Below, piece by piece: positions 8,313 through 19,148 of a DNA stretch of 64,000 bases. The notes under the pieces were generated by a model. It had not been told where the DNA came from, did no database searches, and was given only the letters and a program-made list of their open reading frames with translations. Position 1 is the first letter of the stretch, and each line of letters starts with the position of its first letter. This stretch comes from Rhodococcus zopfii NBRC 100606 = JCM 9919. GTDB taxonomy: Bacteria > Actinomycetota > Actinomycetes > Mycobacteriales > Mycobacteriaceae. The position numbers and the translations under genes were made by a program. Where the stretch lies: assembly GCF_001895025.1 (NCBI RefSeq), contig NZ_BCXI01000015.1:62001-126000 (forward strand). The letters run 5' to 3'.

Positions 8313-9092
8313 GTGTCCGACACTCGCCCGCCCCGCGTCACCGGGCGTTTCGCGCACCGCGCGACGCTGCGCCGCTCCGTCGGCCTGCTCGGAAGCTTCC
8401 GGTTCGAACAGACCGCACCCGAGGTGTTCTACGGCGGAGTCGCCCGCGACACCGTCGACCTGATCGGCGACCTCTACACCGGCCTGACCGGCCGCGACCT
8501 GACCGGCACCACCGTCGTCGACGTCGGCGGCGGCCCCGGCTACTTCGCCGACGCGTTCGACGGTGTCGGCGCCCGGTACGTGCCGATCGAGCCGGATCCG
8601 ACGGAGATGCACGCGGCGGGCCTGCAGGTGGGCGGCGCGATCCGCGGGTCCGGGCTGGCGCTTCCGGTGCGTACCGGCTCGGTGGACGTGTGCTTCTCGT
8701 CGAACGTCGCCGAGCACGTCTCCCGGCCGTGGGTGATGGCCGACGAAATGCTGCGTGTCACCCGGCCGGGCGGCCTGATGATGCTGTCCTACACGCTGTG
8801 GTGGGGTCCGTTCGGCGGTCACGAGACCGGGCCGTGGCACGCGTTCGGCGGCGAGTACGCGGCCCGGCGTTACGCCCGCAAACACGGCCGCGAGCCGAAG
8901 AACCGCTACGGCGTCTCGCTGTTCGACGTGAGTTGCGCGGAGGGTCTGCGCTGGGCGCGGGCCACGTCCGACGGGGAACTGCTCGCCGCGTTCCCCCGCT
9001 ACCACCCGCGCTGGGCGTGGTGGCTGGTGAAGGTCCCGGTGGTCCGCGAGTTCCTGGTCAGCAACCTCGTGCTGGTTCTGCGCCGGAACTGA
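8313..9092 (+). CDS. mtrP: Class I SAM-dependent methyltransferase, MtrP-like (Rv0224c family)
   Basis: The protein has 259 residues. Motif I reads VVDVGGGPGYFADAF at about residues 68-82, followed by a YVPIEPDPTEM strand, a post-I acidic turn and the SSNVAEHVSRPWVMADEMLRVTRPGG block of Methyltransf_11-like enzymes. The C-terminal part contains a WWGPFGGHETGPWH loop and a hydrophobic end that could sit on the membrane. Neighbours (GT4, membrane protein, LmcA, TmaT) match the locus where corynebacterial MtrP is needed for efficient trehalose-mycolate transport. Its chemical target is not established. Confidence 0.75.
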   Translation: MSDTRPPRVTGRFAHRATLRRSVGLLGSFRFEQTAPEVFYGGVARDTVDLIGDLYTGLTGRDLTGTTVVDVGGGPGYFADAFDGVGARYVPIEPDPTEMHAAGLQVGGAIRGSGLALPVRTGSVDVCFSSNVAEHVSRPWVMADEMLRVTRPGGLMMLSYTLWWGPFGGHETGPWHAFGGEYAARRYARKHGREPKNRYGVSLFDVSCAEGLRWARATSDGELLAAFPRYHPRWAWWLVKVPVVREFLVSNLVLVLRRN

Positions 9093-9127
9093 GGTCGCGA
9101 CGCACGGCGTCCCGGGTGGCCGCCCGC

Positions 9128-9133
9128 TAAGGT
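9128..9133 (+). promoter_or_regulatory. -10 box for a leaderless transcript
   Basis: TAAGGT lies 8 nt before the ATG at 9142, with no ribosome-binding site between. Confidence 0.5.
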
Positions 9134-9141
9134 CAGCCGTC

Positions 9142-10026
9142 ATGACCGCACTCGCGTTCGACGTCGGCGGTACCAAACTCGCCGCGGCCATCGTCGGTGG
9201 CGACGGACTCCCGATCGACCCGCTGAGCGTCCCGACGCCGCCCGCCGGCGTGTGGGACGCGGCGGCCGCGTTGTTGCGCCGCGCCGCGGGCGACCGGAAG
9301 ATCACCACGATCGGGATAGCGAGCGCCGGCCCGATCGACACCACCGCGGGCACGGCTTCCCCCATCAACATCACCGAATGGGCGACCGGATTCGCGCTGG
9401 TCGACGCGGTTCGGACCCTGTTCCCGGACGCGCGGATCCGGCTCATCGGGGACGGCGCGGCCGCCGCGTTCGGCGAGCAACGGCACGGCGCGGGACGAGG
9501 CGTCGCGAACCTGTTGAGCGTGGTCGTCTCGACCGGCATCGGCGGCGGCCTCGTCCTCGACGGCCGGGTCGTGACGGGTCGTTCCGGCAACGCGGGACAC
9601 GTCGGGCACATGACGTCGGCATACGGCGTCGACCAGTGCGCGTGCGGCGCGACCGGGTGCATCGAGACGGTTGCGAGCGGTCCGGCGGCCGTGCGCTGGG
9701 CCCGCGGCCACGGGTGGTCGGGCGTCGACGCGGTGGCGTTGTGCGCCGACGCGGCCACCGGGAGCCGGACGGCGTCCGCGGCACTCGAGCGGGCGGGCAC
9801 CGCGCTGGGCCAGGTCCTCGCATCGGCGGCGGCCCTGACCGACGTCGGCCTGGTGATCGTCGGCGGTGGATTCGCCCAGGCCGGGCCCCCGCTGTGGGGG
9901 CCGATGCAGGCGGCGGCCACGCGGTACGCCCGGTTGTCGTTCCTGCGGGAACTGCGGATCGTGCCGGCCGAGCTCGGTCCGCTCGGCACACTCACCGGCG
10001 CGGGAGTGCTCGCAATCGAGCCCTGA
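9142..10026 (+). CDS. ROK-family sugar kinase
   Basis: The protein has 294 residues. The N-terminal ATP-binding motif reads AFDVGGTKLAAAIV. A central SVVVSTGIGGGLVLDG follows, then GHVGHM and the zinc site CACGATGCIE that define ROK proteins. There is no N-terminal helix-turn-helix, so it is a kinase rather than a ROK repressor. It phosphorylates glucose or an N-acylated hexosamine; the sequence does not decide which. It is the first of several genes inserted between the MtrP-like and aldehyde dehydrogenase genes relative to the mycobacterial order. Confidence 0.87.
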   Translation: MTALAFDVGGTKLAAAIVGGDGLPIDPLSVPTPPAGVWDAAAALLRRAAGDRKITTIGIASAGPIDTTAGTASPINITEWATGFALVDAVRTLFPDARIRLIGDGAAAAFGEQRHGAGRGVANLLSVVVSTGIGGGLVLDGRVVTGRSGNAGHVGHMTSAYGVDQCACGATGCIETVASGPAAVRWARGHGWSGVDAVALCADAATGSRTASAALERAGTALGQVLASAAALTDVGLVIVGGGFAQAGPPLWGPMQAAATRYARLSFLRELRIVPAELGPLGTLTGAGVLAIEP

Positions 10027-10081
10027 GCGCCGCGCGGATGCGAAATACTTCTCGGAAGGTCGCAACCCGGGCGGGGGCACG

Positions 10082-10978
10082 ATGACACCTTTCCAGCGCT
10101 ACATCGCCGAGGAGATCGCCGTCGATCACGCCGACGGCCTGCTCACGCGCCGGGAGGCGCTGCGGCGGCTGGGCCTGCTCGGCATCGGGCTGGCGGCAGC
10201 GTCGTCGCTGCTCGCGGCGTGCGCGCGGGACGAGGCGCCGCCGGCGAGCACAGGACCGGACACCCCCGTGTCGCCGCCACCCGGCACCGCCGACGCGATC
10301 CCGGCCGGGGAGGTCACGTTCCCGGGTCCGGACGGCCGCACGTTGCGGGGTGCGTGGGCCGATGCCGCCGACCCTCGCGGAGGTGTTCTGGTGATCCACG
10401 AGAACAAGGGACTGAACGATCACATCCGCTCGGTCGCCGGTCGCTTCGCCGGGGCCGGCTATTCGGCGCTGGCGATCGACCTGCTCTCCGAGGAGGGCGG
10501 CACGGCGTCGTTCGCCGATCCGGCGGCGGCGACCGCAGCGCTGAGCGCCGTGCCGCCGGAACGGTTCACCGCGGACCTCGAGGCCGCGGTCGACGAGCTG
10601 TCCCGGCGGCTGCCCGGCCTGCCGCTCGAGGCGGTCGGCTTCTGTTTCGGCGGGGGTATGACCTGGCTGCTGCTCGCCTCCGGTGAGCCGCGCCTGGCCA
10701 CCGCGGTCCCGTTCTACGGGCCGCTGCCCGAGGGGGCGGACTTCTCCGGTTCGCGGGCGGCGGTACTCGCGATCTATGCGGAGAAGGATCAGCGGGTCAA
10801 CGCGACGCGCGATGCCGCGACCGCGGCGCTCGAGCGGGCCGGGCTCACGCACGAGGTGGTGACGTTCCCCGGCGCCGACCACGCGTTCTTCAACGACACC
10901 GGGCCGCGGTACGACCCGGCCGCCGCGGCCGAGGCCTACCGGATGGTGCTCGAGTGGTTCGGGCAGCATCCGGGCTGA
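10082..10978 (+). CDS. Dienelactone hydrolase family protein with Tat/lipoprotein signal
   Basis: The protein has 298 residues. The N-terminus has a twin-arginine-like TRREALRRLGLLG followed by a hydrophobic run and the lipobox LLAAC (Cys about residue 42), so it is probably exported folded and lipid-anchored. The mature part is an alpha/beta hydrolase of the DLH family: VLVIHENKGLNDHI, nucleophile Cys188 in GFCFGG, acid in YAEKDQRV and His in GADHAFFND. DLH enzymes open lactones from aromatic degradation. Most are cytoplasmic, so the export signal is unusual. ATG 10082 has a G-rich site just upstream. Confidence 0.85.
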   Translation: MTPFQRYIAEEIAVDHADGLLTRREALRRLGLLGIGLAAASSLLAACARDEAPPASTGPDTPVSPPPGTADAIPAGEVTFPGPDGRTLRGAWADAADPRGGVLVIHENKGLNDHIRSVAGRFAGAGYSALAIDLLSEEGGTASFADPAAATAALSAVPPERFTADLEAAVDELSRRLPGLPLEAVGFCFGGGMTWLLLASGEPRLATAVPFYGPLPEGADFSGSRAAVLAIYAEKDQRVNATRDAATAALERAGLTHEVVTFPGADHAFFNDTGPRYDPAAAAEAYRMVLEWFGQHPG

Positions 10979-11018
10979 CCCCCGCGACTCTTGATTCCGG
11001 GACTCCCTTCCCTAAAGT

Positions 11019-11032
11019 TGCAACGTGTTCTA
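11019..11032 (+). promoter_or_regulatory. KstR-type operator
   Basis: TGCAACGTGTTCTA matches the KstR consensus TNNAACNNGTTNNA at every defined position. It lies 43 bp before the GTG of the phosphotransferase gene, with another GTTCTA half-site at 11035-11040. KstR is the TetR repressor of cholesterol catabolism in mycobacteria and rhodococci. Confidence 0.65.
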
Positions 11033-11074
11033 GTGTTCTAGGTCACTGGAGCGGGAGGCCGAAGGGAGGCTCGG

Positions 11075-12202
11075 GTGACCATCGATCCGGACGACACCGC
11101 CCATCACGCCGAGGTCGCCCGTCCCCACGATTCCCGTCGCGACCCCGAGCGGGTCCGTGCCGATCTGCAGCAGTGGCTCGCCGTCCACGTTCCGGATCCG
11201 CGCGTGGACAACGTGCACTCCCCCGCCGCGAACGGGATGTCCAGCGAAACCGTGCTGTTCGACGCGACCTGGGACGGTCGCACCCACCCGCTCGTGGCGC
11301 GCATCGCGCCGGCGGAGACCGCCGTGCCGGTGTTCCCCACCTACGACCTCGAGTCCCAGTTCCGGGTGATGCGCGCCGTCGCCGAGCACACCGACGTGCC
11401 GGTTCCGGCCGTCCTGTGGTTCGAGCCCGACGCGGGTCCGCTCGGCGCACCGTTCTTCGTGATGTCACGCGTCGACGGTGTCGTCCCGCCGGACGTGATG
11501 CCCTACAACTTCGGATCGTGGGTCACCGAGGCCGACGACGCGCAACGCGCCGCGATGCAGGACGCCGCGGTCGGCATCCTGGCGCAGATCCACGAATTGC
11601 CTCTCGATGCAGTCGATCTCGGCACTGCCGCACCCGACGTGACCGCCGCGGTGCGCGCCCACATCGGCCGGCAACGCGGCTACTACGAGTGGACCACCCG
11701 CACCGGCCCGCGCTCGCCGCTCATCGAACGCGCCTTCGCGTGGCTCGACGAACACGTACCGGCCGATCCGTCCCCGGCGGTGGTGTGCTGGGGCGACGCC
11801 CGCATCGGCAACATCCTGTTCGACGATTTCCGCCCGGTCGCCGTCCTCGACTGGGAACTCGCCACGATCGGCGCCCGCGAGATGGATCTGGCGTGGATGA
11901 CGTTCCTGCACAGGTTCTTCGAGGACATCGCCGCGTCGGCGAGCCTGCCCGGGCTTCCCGGCTTCCTGCGCCGCGACGACCTCGCCGCCGCATACGCCGC
12001 CCGCACCGGGCACACCCCGCAGCACCTGGACTTCTACACCTGCTATGCCGCGGTGCAGCACGCAATCATCATGCTGCGCATCCAGACTCGCGCCGTGCAC
12101 TTCGGGCAGGCCGAACAACCCGACGACCCCGACTCCATGATCCTGCACCGCGCGACCCTCGAGGCAATGCTCGACGGCACCTACTGGCAGGCACTGGCGT
12201 GA
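11075..12202 (+). CDS. APH-like phosphotransferase (ACAD10-type kinase family)
   Basis: The protein has 375 residues with an aminoglycoside-phosphotransferase fold. Motifs are an N-lobe VHSPAANGMSSETVLF, the catalytic loop CWGDARIGNILF (the usual HGD His replaced by Trp, common in this subfamily) and the metal-binding VLDWELATIG. These kinases are found with acyl-CoA and aldehyde metabolism rather than drug resistance. GTG 11075 has GGGAGG 8 nt upstream. It is 31 bp from the downstream aldehyde dehydrogenase, so one transcript is likely, controlled by the KstR-type site upstream. It may phosphorylate a hydroxyacyl or sterol side-chain intermediate; this is inference. Confidence 0.78.
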   Translation: MTIDPDDTAHHAEVARPHDSRRDPERVRADLQQWLAVHVPDPRVDNVHSPAANGMSSETVLFDATWDGRTHPLVARIAPAETAVPVFPTYDLESQFRVMRAVAEHTDVPVPAVLWFEPDAGPLGAPFFVMSRVDGVVPPDVMPYNFGSWVTEADDAQRAAMQDAAVGILAQIHELPLDAVDLGTAAPDVTAAVRAHIGRQRGYYEWTTRTGPRSPLIERAFAWLDEHVPADPSPAVVCWGDARIGNILFDDFRPVAVLDWELATIGAREMDLAWMTFLHRFFEDIAASASLPGLPGFLRRDDLAAAYAARTGHTPQHLDFYTCYAAVQHAIIMLRIQTRAVHFGQAEQPDDPDSMILHRATLEAMLDGTYWQALA

Positions 12203-12233
12203 CTTCGCTCAACAAATTACGAGGAAGAGGGAA

Positions 12234-13682
12234 ATGACCGACTACGACAAGCTCTTCATCGGCGGCCGGTGGGTCGCACCGTCGACGGACGAAAAACTCG
12301 AGGTGTTCTCCCCTGCGACGGAGGAACGCGTCGGCTCGGTCCCCGTCGCCGGGCCGAGGGACATCGATGCCGCGATCGCCGCTGCACGCACCGCATTCGA
12401 CGAGGGGCCGTGGCCCCGCACCGCGCCCGCCGAGCGTGCGCAGGTGATCGCGAAGGCCGCCAAGCTGATCGAGGAACGCTCCGCGGAGATCGTCGCGAAG
12501 CTCACCGACGAGATGGGCCAGCCCCCGGCGTCGGTGCAGATGATGCAGATGACCTCGGCACTCGGCACCCTGAACTACTACGCGAGCGCCGCCGACTCCT
12601 TCCCGTGGGTCGACGAACGCTCCGGCTCGTTCGGCCGCACCCGCGTCACCCGCGAGGGTGTCGGCGTGGTCGCCGCGGTCGTCGCCTGGAACGTGCCACT
12701 GTTCCTGGCGGCGAACAAGCTGGGTCCGGCCCTGCTCGCCGGCTGCTCGGTCGTGCTCAAGCCGGCGCCCGAGGCACCGCTGACGATCAACATGGTCGCC
12801 GAGATCTTCGCCGAAGCCGGACTGCCCGAGGGCGTGCTGTCGATCGTGCAGGGCGGCGCCGAGACCGGTGAGTACCTGGTCTCGCACCCCGATGTCGACA
12901 AGGTCACCTTCACCGGGTCGACCGCGGTCGGCAAGCACATCGGTGCGATCGCCGCGCAGAACCTCAAGCGCTGCTCGCTCGAACTCGGCGGCAAGTCCGC
13001 CGCGATCGTGCTCGAGGACGCCGATCTGGATTCGACGATCGCCATGCTCGTGATGTCCGGCCTGATGAACACCGGGCAGGCGTGCGTCGGTCAGACCCGC
13101 ATCCTGGCGCCGCGCTCGCGCTACGACGAGGTCGTCGAGAAGATCGTCGCGACCGCCGCGTTCTTCCCCGTCGGCCTGCCCGACGATCCGGCCGCGCAGC
13201 TGGGCCCGCTGATCTCGGCGAAGCAGCGCGACCGCGTCGAGGGCTACATCGAGCAGGGGAAGAAGGAAGGCGCCCGTCTGGTGCTCGGCGGTGGCCGCCC
13301 GGCCGGCATCGAGACCGGCTACTACGTGGAGCCGACCGTGTTCGCGGATGTCGACAACTCGATGACGATCGCCCGCGAGGAGATCTTCGGACCGGTGCTG
13401 TGCGTGCTCCCGTACGACTCGGTCGACGAGGCGATCAAGATCGCCAACGACTCGGACTACGGCCTCGCCGGTTCGGTGTACACCACCGACGTCGAGAAGG
13501 GTCTCGAGGTCGCCACGCAGGTCCGCACCGGCACCTACGGCATCAACTGGTACGCGTTCGATCCGGGTTCGCCGTTCGGCGGCTACAAGAATTCCGGCAT
13601 CGGCCGCGAGAACGGCCCCGAGGGCATCGAGGCGTTCTGCGAGCTCAAGTCCGTGCTCTACCCGCCCGGCTACCAGGGCTGA
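12234..13682 (+). CDS. Aldehyde dehydrogenase (Rv0223c-like)
   Basis: The protein has 482 residues, full length for the ALDH superfamily. Seen: NAD-binding AAVVAWNVPLFLAANK, general base Glu250 in LELGGKSA, nucleophile Cys284 in TGQACVGQTR, and the C-terminal PFGGYKNSGIGRENG. It oxidises an aldehyde to the acid with NAD(P). GAGGAAGAGGG precedes the ATG. The gene follows the APH-like kinase and shares its KstR-type promoter. The likely orthologue Rv0223c lies next to the MtrP gene in M. tuberculosis. Substrate probably derives from sterol or fatty-acid side chains. Confidence 0.9.
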   Translation: MTDYDKLFIGGRWVAPSTDEKLEVFSPATEERVGSVPVAGPRDIDAAIAAARTAFDEGPWPRTAPAERAQVIAKAAKLIEERSAEIVAKLTDEMGQPPASVQMMQMTSALGTLNYYASAADSFPWVDERSGSFGRTRVTREGVGVVAAVVAWNVPLFLAANKLGPALLAGCSVVLKPAPEAPLTINMVAEIFAEAGLPEGVLSIVQGGAETGEYLVSHPDVDKVTFTGSTAVGKHIGAIAAQNLKRCSLELGGKSAAIVLEDADLDSTIAMLVMSGLMNTGQACVGQTRILAPRSRYDEVVEKIVATAAFFPVGLPDDPAAQLGPLISAKQRDRVEGYIEQGKKEGARLVLGGGRPAGIETGYYVEPTVFADVDNSMTIAREEIFGPVLCVLPYDSVDEAIKIANDSDYGLAGSVYTTDVEKGLEVATQVRTGTYGINWYAFDPGSPFGGYKNSGIGRENGPEGIEAFCELKSVLYPPGYQG

Positions 13683-13688
13683 TACCCA

Positions 13689-13730
13689 ACGAGTGGGGCA
13701 CCCCGGCCGCGGCCGGGGTGCCCCACTCGT
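13689..13730. terminator. Bidirectional terminator between aldehyde dehydrogenase and katG
   Basis: Perfect 20-bp arms 13689-13708 and 13711-13730 form a near-loopless hairpin between the two convergent stops. Confidence 0.85.
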
Positions 13731-13738
13731 GTCCGGGC

Positions 13739-15982
<2,244 letters not shown>

Positions 15983-16004
<22 letters not shown>

Positions 16005-16426
16005 GACGGAGGAGAACAGCCGGGGCACAGTCCCCAGTAGACGACCTCGGCCTCGTCGACGGCGAAGCCGTGCGGCTCCGAGGCGGTCAGGCACGGGGCG
16101 GCGCCGACCGCGCAGTCGACGTCGGCGATGGCGCCGCACGAGCGGCACACGAGGTGGTGATGGTTGTCGCCGACCCGCGACTCGTAACGGGCGACGGAAC
16201 CGGCCGGCTGGATCCGCCGGATGAGACCGGCATCGGTCAGGGCGTGCAGCACGTCGTAGACGGCCTGACGGGACACCTCGGGCAGCGCGGTGCGCACGAC
16301 CCCGAAGATCGTGTCGGTATCGGCGTGCGGATTGCGGTGCACCGCGTCGAGCACCGCGACCCGTGGTCGGGTCACGCGCAGCGCTGCGGTACGTAGTTGC
16401 TCTACGTACTCCGGCGTAGAGGGCAC
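15983..16426 (-). CDS. furA: Fur-family regulator FurA
   Basis: The protein has 147 residues from GTG 16426. It aligns by eye with mycobacterial FurA from the first residues (EQLRTAALRVTRPRVAVLDAV). It has the winged helix VSRQAVYDVLHALTDAGL, the GDNHHHLVC metal region and two Cys pairs, CRSCG and CPGC. It represses furA-katG in response to peroxide and metal state. An in-frame ATG at 16444 exists, but the CATAGT box 6 nt before 16426 supports a leaderless message starting at the GTG, as reported for mycobacterial furA. Confidence 0.93.
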
Positions 16427-16432
16427 GCCACC

Positions 16433-16464
16433 ACTATGACGCACCTTTCTGGAATCAGTCGCAA
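16433..16464 (-). promoter_or_regulatory. furA promoter (leaderless)
   Basis: TTGCGA at 16459-16464 and CATAGT at 16433-16438 (20-bp spacer) read toward furA. The -10 box ends 6 nt before the GTG. A FurA box would be expected to overlap it but was not resolved. Confidence 0.5.
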
Positions 16465-16465
16465 A

Positions 16466-16522
16466 ATCGGGTGATAGGAACCTTCAGCCGGTCAGACCGG
16501 ATATCGATTCCCATCACCCGAT
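16466..16522 (-). terminator. Possible terminator downstream of cysE
   Basis: Perfect 10-bp arms (16466-16475 and 16513-16522) with a 37-nt loop lie just past the cysE stop. The long loop and lack of a T-run make this weak. Confidence 0.35.
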
Positions 16523-16534
16523 GAGGGGGACCGC

Positions 16535-17119
16535 TCAGATGTACATCGCGGGGTCGATGTAGGTCGTCGGATCGACCAGCGGTTCGTGTTGCTTCTGCGT
16601 CCGGGACCGGACCGTCGCGGGAATGCCCGCCGCGATCGAGTCCGGCGGAACGTCGCGGGTGACAACGGCGTTCGCTCCGACAGCACTGTCGTCGCCGATC
16701 GTGATCGGGCCGAGTACCTTGGCGCCGGCGCCGATCGTGACGCGGTTGCCGATCGTGGGGTGACGCTTCGCCTTCGCCATCGACCGGCCGCCGAGGGTGA
16801 CGCCGTGATAGAGCATCACGTCGTCACCGATCTCGGCGGTCTCGCCGATCACGACGCCCATCCCGTGGTCGATGAAGAACCGGCGGCCGATCGTGGCGCC
16901 GGGGTGGATCTCGATACCGGTGAGGAAGCGGGTGAACTGCGCGAGAACCCGGGCCGGACCGCGCAACGCGGGTGTGCCCCACATCCGGTGCGCGAGCCGA
17001 TGCGCCCAGATCGCGTGCAGTCCCGAATAGACGATCGCGTTCTCGACGTCACTGCGCGCAGCCGGGTCGTGCCCGCGCGCGGCGGCCAGATCCTCTCGAA
17101 GGGTTCGCAGCAGAGTCAC
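16535..17119 (-). CDS. cysE: Serine O-acetyltransferase
   Basis: The protein has 194 residues, the short bacterial form. It acetylates serine with acetyl-CoA, the first step of cysteine synthesis. The left-handed beta-helix hexapeptide repeats run from about residue 70 ([22 protein letters not shown]), with the catalytic His in DHGMG and HGVTLGG, and end [10 protein letters not shown]. It starts at a GTG 8 bp after the cysK stop, so the two form an operon. The C-terminal extension ends in MYI; in the family a terminal Ile docks into CysK. Confidence 0.95.
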   Translation of the reverse strand: MTLLRTLREDLAAARGHDPAARSDVENAIVYSGLHAIWAHRLAHRMWGTPALRGPARVLAQFTRFLTGIEIHPGATIGRRFFIDHGMGVVIGETAEIGDDVMLYHGVTLGGRSMAKAKRHPTIGNRVTIGAGAKVLGPITIGDDSAVGANAVVTRDVPPDSIAAGIPATVRSRTQKQHEPLVDPTTYIDPAMYI

Positions 17120-17127
17120 CGTCGCAC

Positions 17128-18063
17128 TCAGTCCCGGATGTGCTCGAAGAGCGGGGTCGAGATGTAGCGCTCACCGAAGTCGGGAACGACCACGACGATC
17201 AGCTTGCCGGCGTTCTCGGGTCGCTTCGCGATCTGCAGCGCCGCCCACACGTTCGCGCCGGCGGAGATGCCGCCGAGGATGCCCTCGTCGGTGCCCAGAG
17301 CACGAGCGGTCTCGATGGCGTCGGGGAACTCGACGTCGATGATCTCGTCGTAGATACCGCGGTCGAGGACCTCGGGCACGAAGTTGGCGCCGATGCCCTG
17401 GATCTTGTGGGGACCGGGCTCGCCGCCGGTGAGGATGGGCGAATCGGCGGGCTCGACGCCGACGATCTTCACACCAGGCTTGCGGGACTTGAGGACGCGG
17501 CCGACACCGGTGAGGGTGCCGCCGGTGCCGATGCCGGCAACGAAGATGTCGACCTCACCGGCGGTGTCGTTCCAGACCTCTTCACCGGTGGTGCGCTCGT
17601 GGATCTCGGGGTTGGCGGGGTTACCGAACTGGCGCGCGAGCACCGCGTTCTCGGTGTTCGCCACGATCTCCTCGGCCTTCGCGACCGCGCCCTTCATGCC
17701 CTCGGAGCCCGGGGTGAGGACGATCTCGGCACCGTAGGCGCGGAGCATGACGCGACGCTCGGTGGACATCGTCTCCGGCATCGTCAGGATCACCTTGTAG
17801 CCGCGGGCGGCGCCGACCATGGCGAGCGCGATGCCGGTGTTGCCGCTGGTGCCCTCGACGATGGTGCCGCCGGGCTTCAGCTCACCGGACTTCTCGGCTG
17901 CGTCGATGATCGCCACCCCGATCCGGTCCTTGACGCTGTTGGCCGGGTTGTAGAACTCGAGCTTGGCCACGACCGTGGCGTCGAGACCGTCGGTCAGCCG
18001 GTTGAGCTTGACGAGGGGGGTGCGCCCCACCAACTCGGTGACATTGTTGTAGATCCCGCTCAT
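17128..18063 (-). CDS. cysK: Cysteine synthase A (O-acetylserine sulfhydrylase)
   Basis: The protein has 311 residues. This PLP enzyme converts O-acetylserine and sulfide to cysteine. The Schiff-base lysine is Lys45 in [11 protein letters not shown], the substrate loop is [10 protein letters not shown], and the PLP-phosphate loop is [16 protein letters not shown] 18063 has GAGGAGG upstream. First gene of the cysK-cysE operon. Confidence 0.96.
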   Translation of the reverse strand: MSGIYNNVTELVGRTPLVKLNRLTDGLDATVVAKLEFYNPANSVKDRIGVAIIDAAEKSGELKPGGTIVEGTSGNTGIALAMVGAARGYKVILTMPETMSTERRVMLRAYGAEIVLTPGSEGMKGAVAKAEEIVANTENAVLARQFGNPANPEIHERTTGEEVWNDTAGEVDIFVAGIGTGGTLTGVGRVLKSRKPGVKIVGVEPADSPILTGGEPGPHKIQGIGANFVPEVLDRGIYDEIIDVEFPDAIETARALGTDEGILGGISAGANVWAALQIAKRPENAGKLIVVVVPDFGERYISTPLFEHIRD

Positions 18064-18161
18064 AGCAGATCCTCCTCCCGGCCGCCGCGCGACCGGCTCT
18101 CGTGTGCGATGCACCTATTGCATCATCCGGACCGGTGGCCGGTTCACCTGGGGAGTTCGAA

Positions 18162-19148
18162 TCACCGTGAGCAAAAGTCTTCGCAGGTCCGGGCAACCGC
18201 CGCCGCGGCGCTTTCGTCGATAACCGCGACCGATTGGGTCACCACCGCGATCCGGTCGTCGGTGTCCGAACCGGCCGGCGCGGACACCTTCACGCCGATG
18301 AACACCGGACGCGCGCCACCGATCGCCGCGAGTGCGGCGCGCACGGCGGTCGGGGTGAGCAGACTGCGGGGCTCGAGCCGATCGAACCTGCCGGTCGGGG
18401 GTGGCGCGGGCGGCGGGTGCCCATCGTCCCACGCATCCCCGGATGCGGTCGGCACCGCCGATGTACCCGAGAAGGTGACGCCGACAAGCAGCCCGCTGGT
18501 GCGAGCGAGTTCGATGTGTTCGACCGGTGTCGCGACCGACCGGCCTTCGACGGCAGATCGCCCCCAGTTGATCGAGGCACCGACCCGGCACCCGCCACCG
18601 CCGACGACGCGCCCGAGGGCGACGAGTTCGTCCCTCAGCGGCGCGAAGCCTTTCACCGCGTGACGCGGATCGGTCGGCGAGTCGCAGTGTTCGATCGCGA
18701 GGACCGCGCCGTTCCAGTCCCACGACGCCAACTCGGCGACCGAGCGGATCAGCGCGCCGGCGTCGAAGTATCCGGACCAACGACGCGGTGCCGTGTGTAC
18801 CTGTACCGCGAGGACCACCTGCCGGCCTGCATCGTCGACGAGCCGCGACACGGCGTCGCGGATCGCCCGGACGCGGGACACTGCGTGCGCTCGTCCCTCG
18901 CGGTCGTGTGACGCCAGACCGAATCGAGGATCGACGACGGCCCGGTGCACGGTGTCGGGGATCGAGGTGATGACGACGCCGAACCGTCCCGGGCCGCGCC
19001 TCGTGATCCGCTCCTCGTCGAAGGGACGCAGCTCCTCGCCGAAGGGCAGTTCGATGCCGCCGCCTGCGGGGAGATCTGCGATCGCCGCCGTGTAAGCGCT
19101 GACGATCAGCGGAGGGGTTGTGGAACCGGGTATCCGAGGTCCGCTCAC
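18162..19148 (-). CDS. DUF4862 family protein (TIM-barrel-like)
   Basis: The protein has 328 residues from GTG 19148, which overlaps the upstream FAH stop by four bases (GTGA); an in-frame start at 19190 would overlap by 46 bp. Characteristic pieces are [23 protein letters not shown] at the N-terminus and repeated strand-turn units such as VLAIEHCDS and VGASINWGRSA, as in sugar-phosphate isomerase-like barrels. No function is established for this family to my knowledge. As the last gene of the amidase/ABC/FAH operon it probably acts on the same substrate. Confidence 0.72.
   Translation of the reverse strand: MSGPRIPGSTTPPLIVSAYTAAIADLPAGGGIELPFGEELRPFDEERITRRGPGRFGVVITSIPDTVHRAVVDPRFGLASHDREGRAHAVSRVRAIRDAVSRLVDDAGRQVVLAVQVHTAPRRWSGYFDAGALIRSVAELASWDWNGAVLAIEHCDSPTDPRHAVKGFAPLRDELVALGRVVGGGGCRVGASINWGRSAVEGRSVATPVEHIELARTSGLLVGVTFSGTSAVPTASGDAWDDGHPPPAPPPTGRFDRLEPRSLLTPTAVRAALAAIGGARPVFIGVKVSAPAGSDTDDRIAVVTQSVAVIDESAAAAVARTCEDFCSR

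Noticed and set aside
16535-18161. Possible cysteine or SAM riboswitch/T-box before cysK
   Set aside because: The 98-bp gap upstream of cysK is too short and shows no T-box or SAM-element signature.
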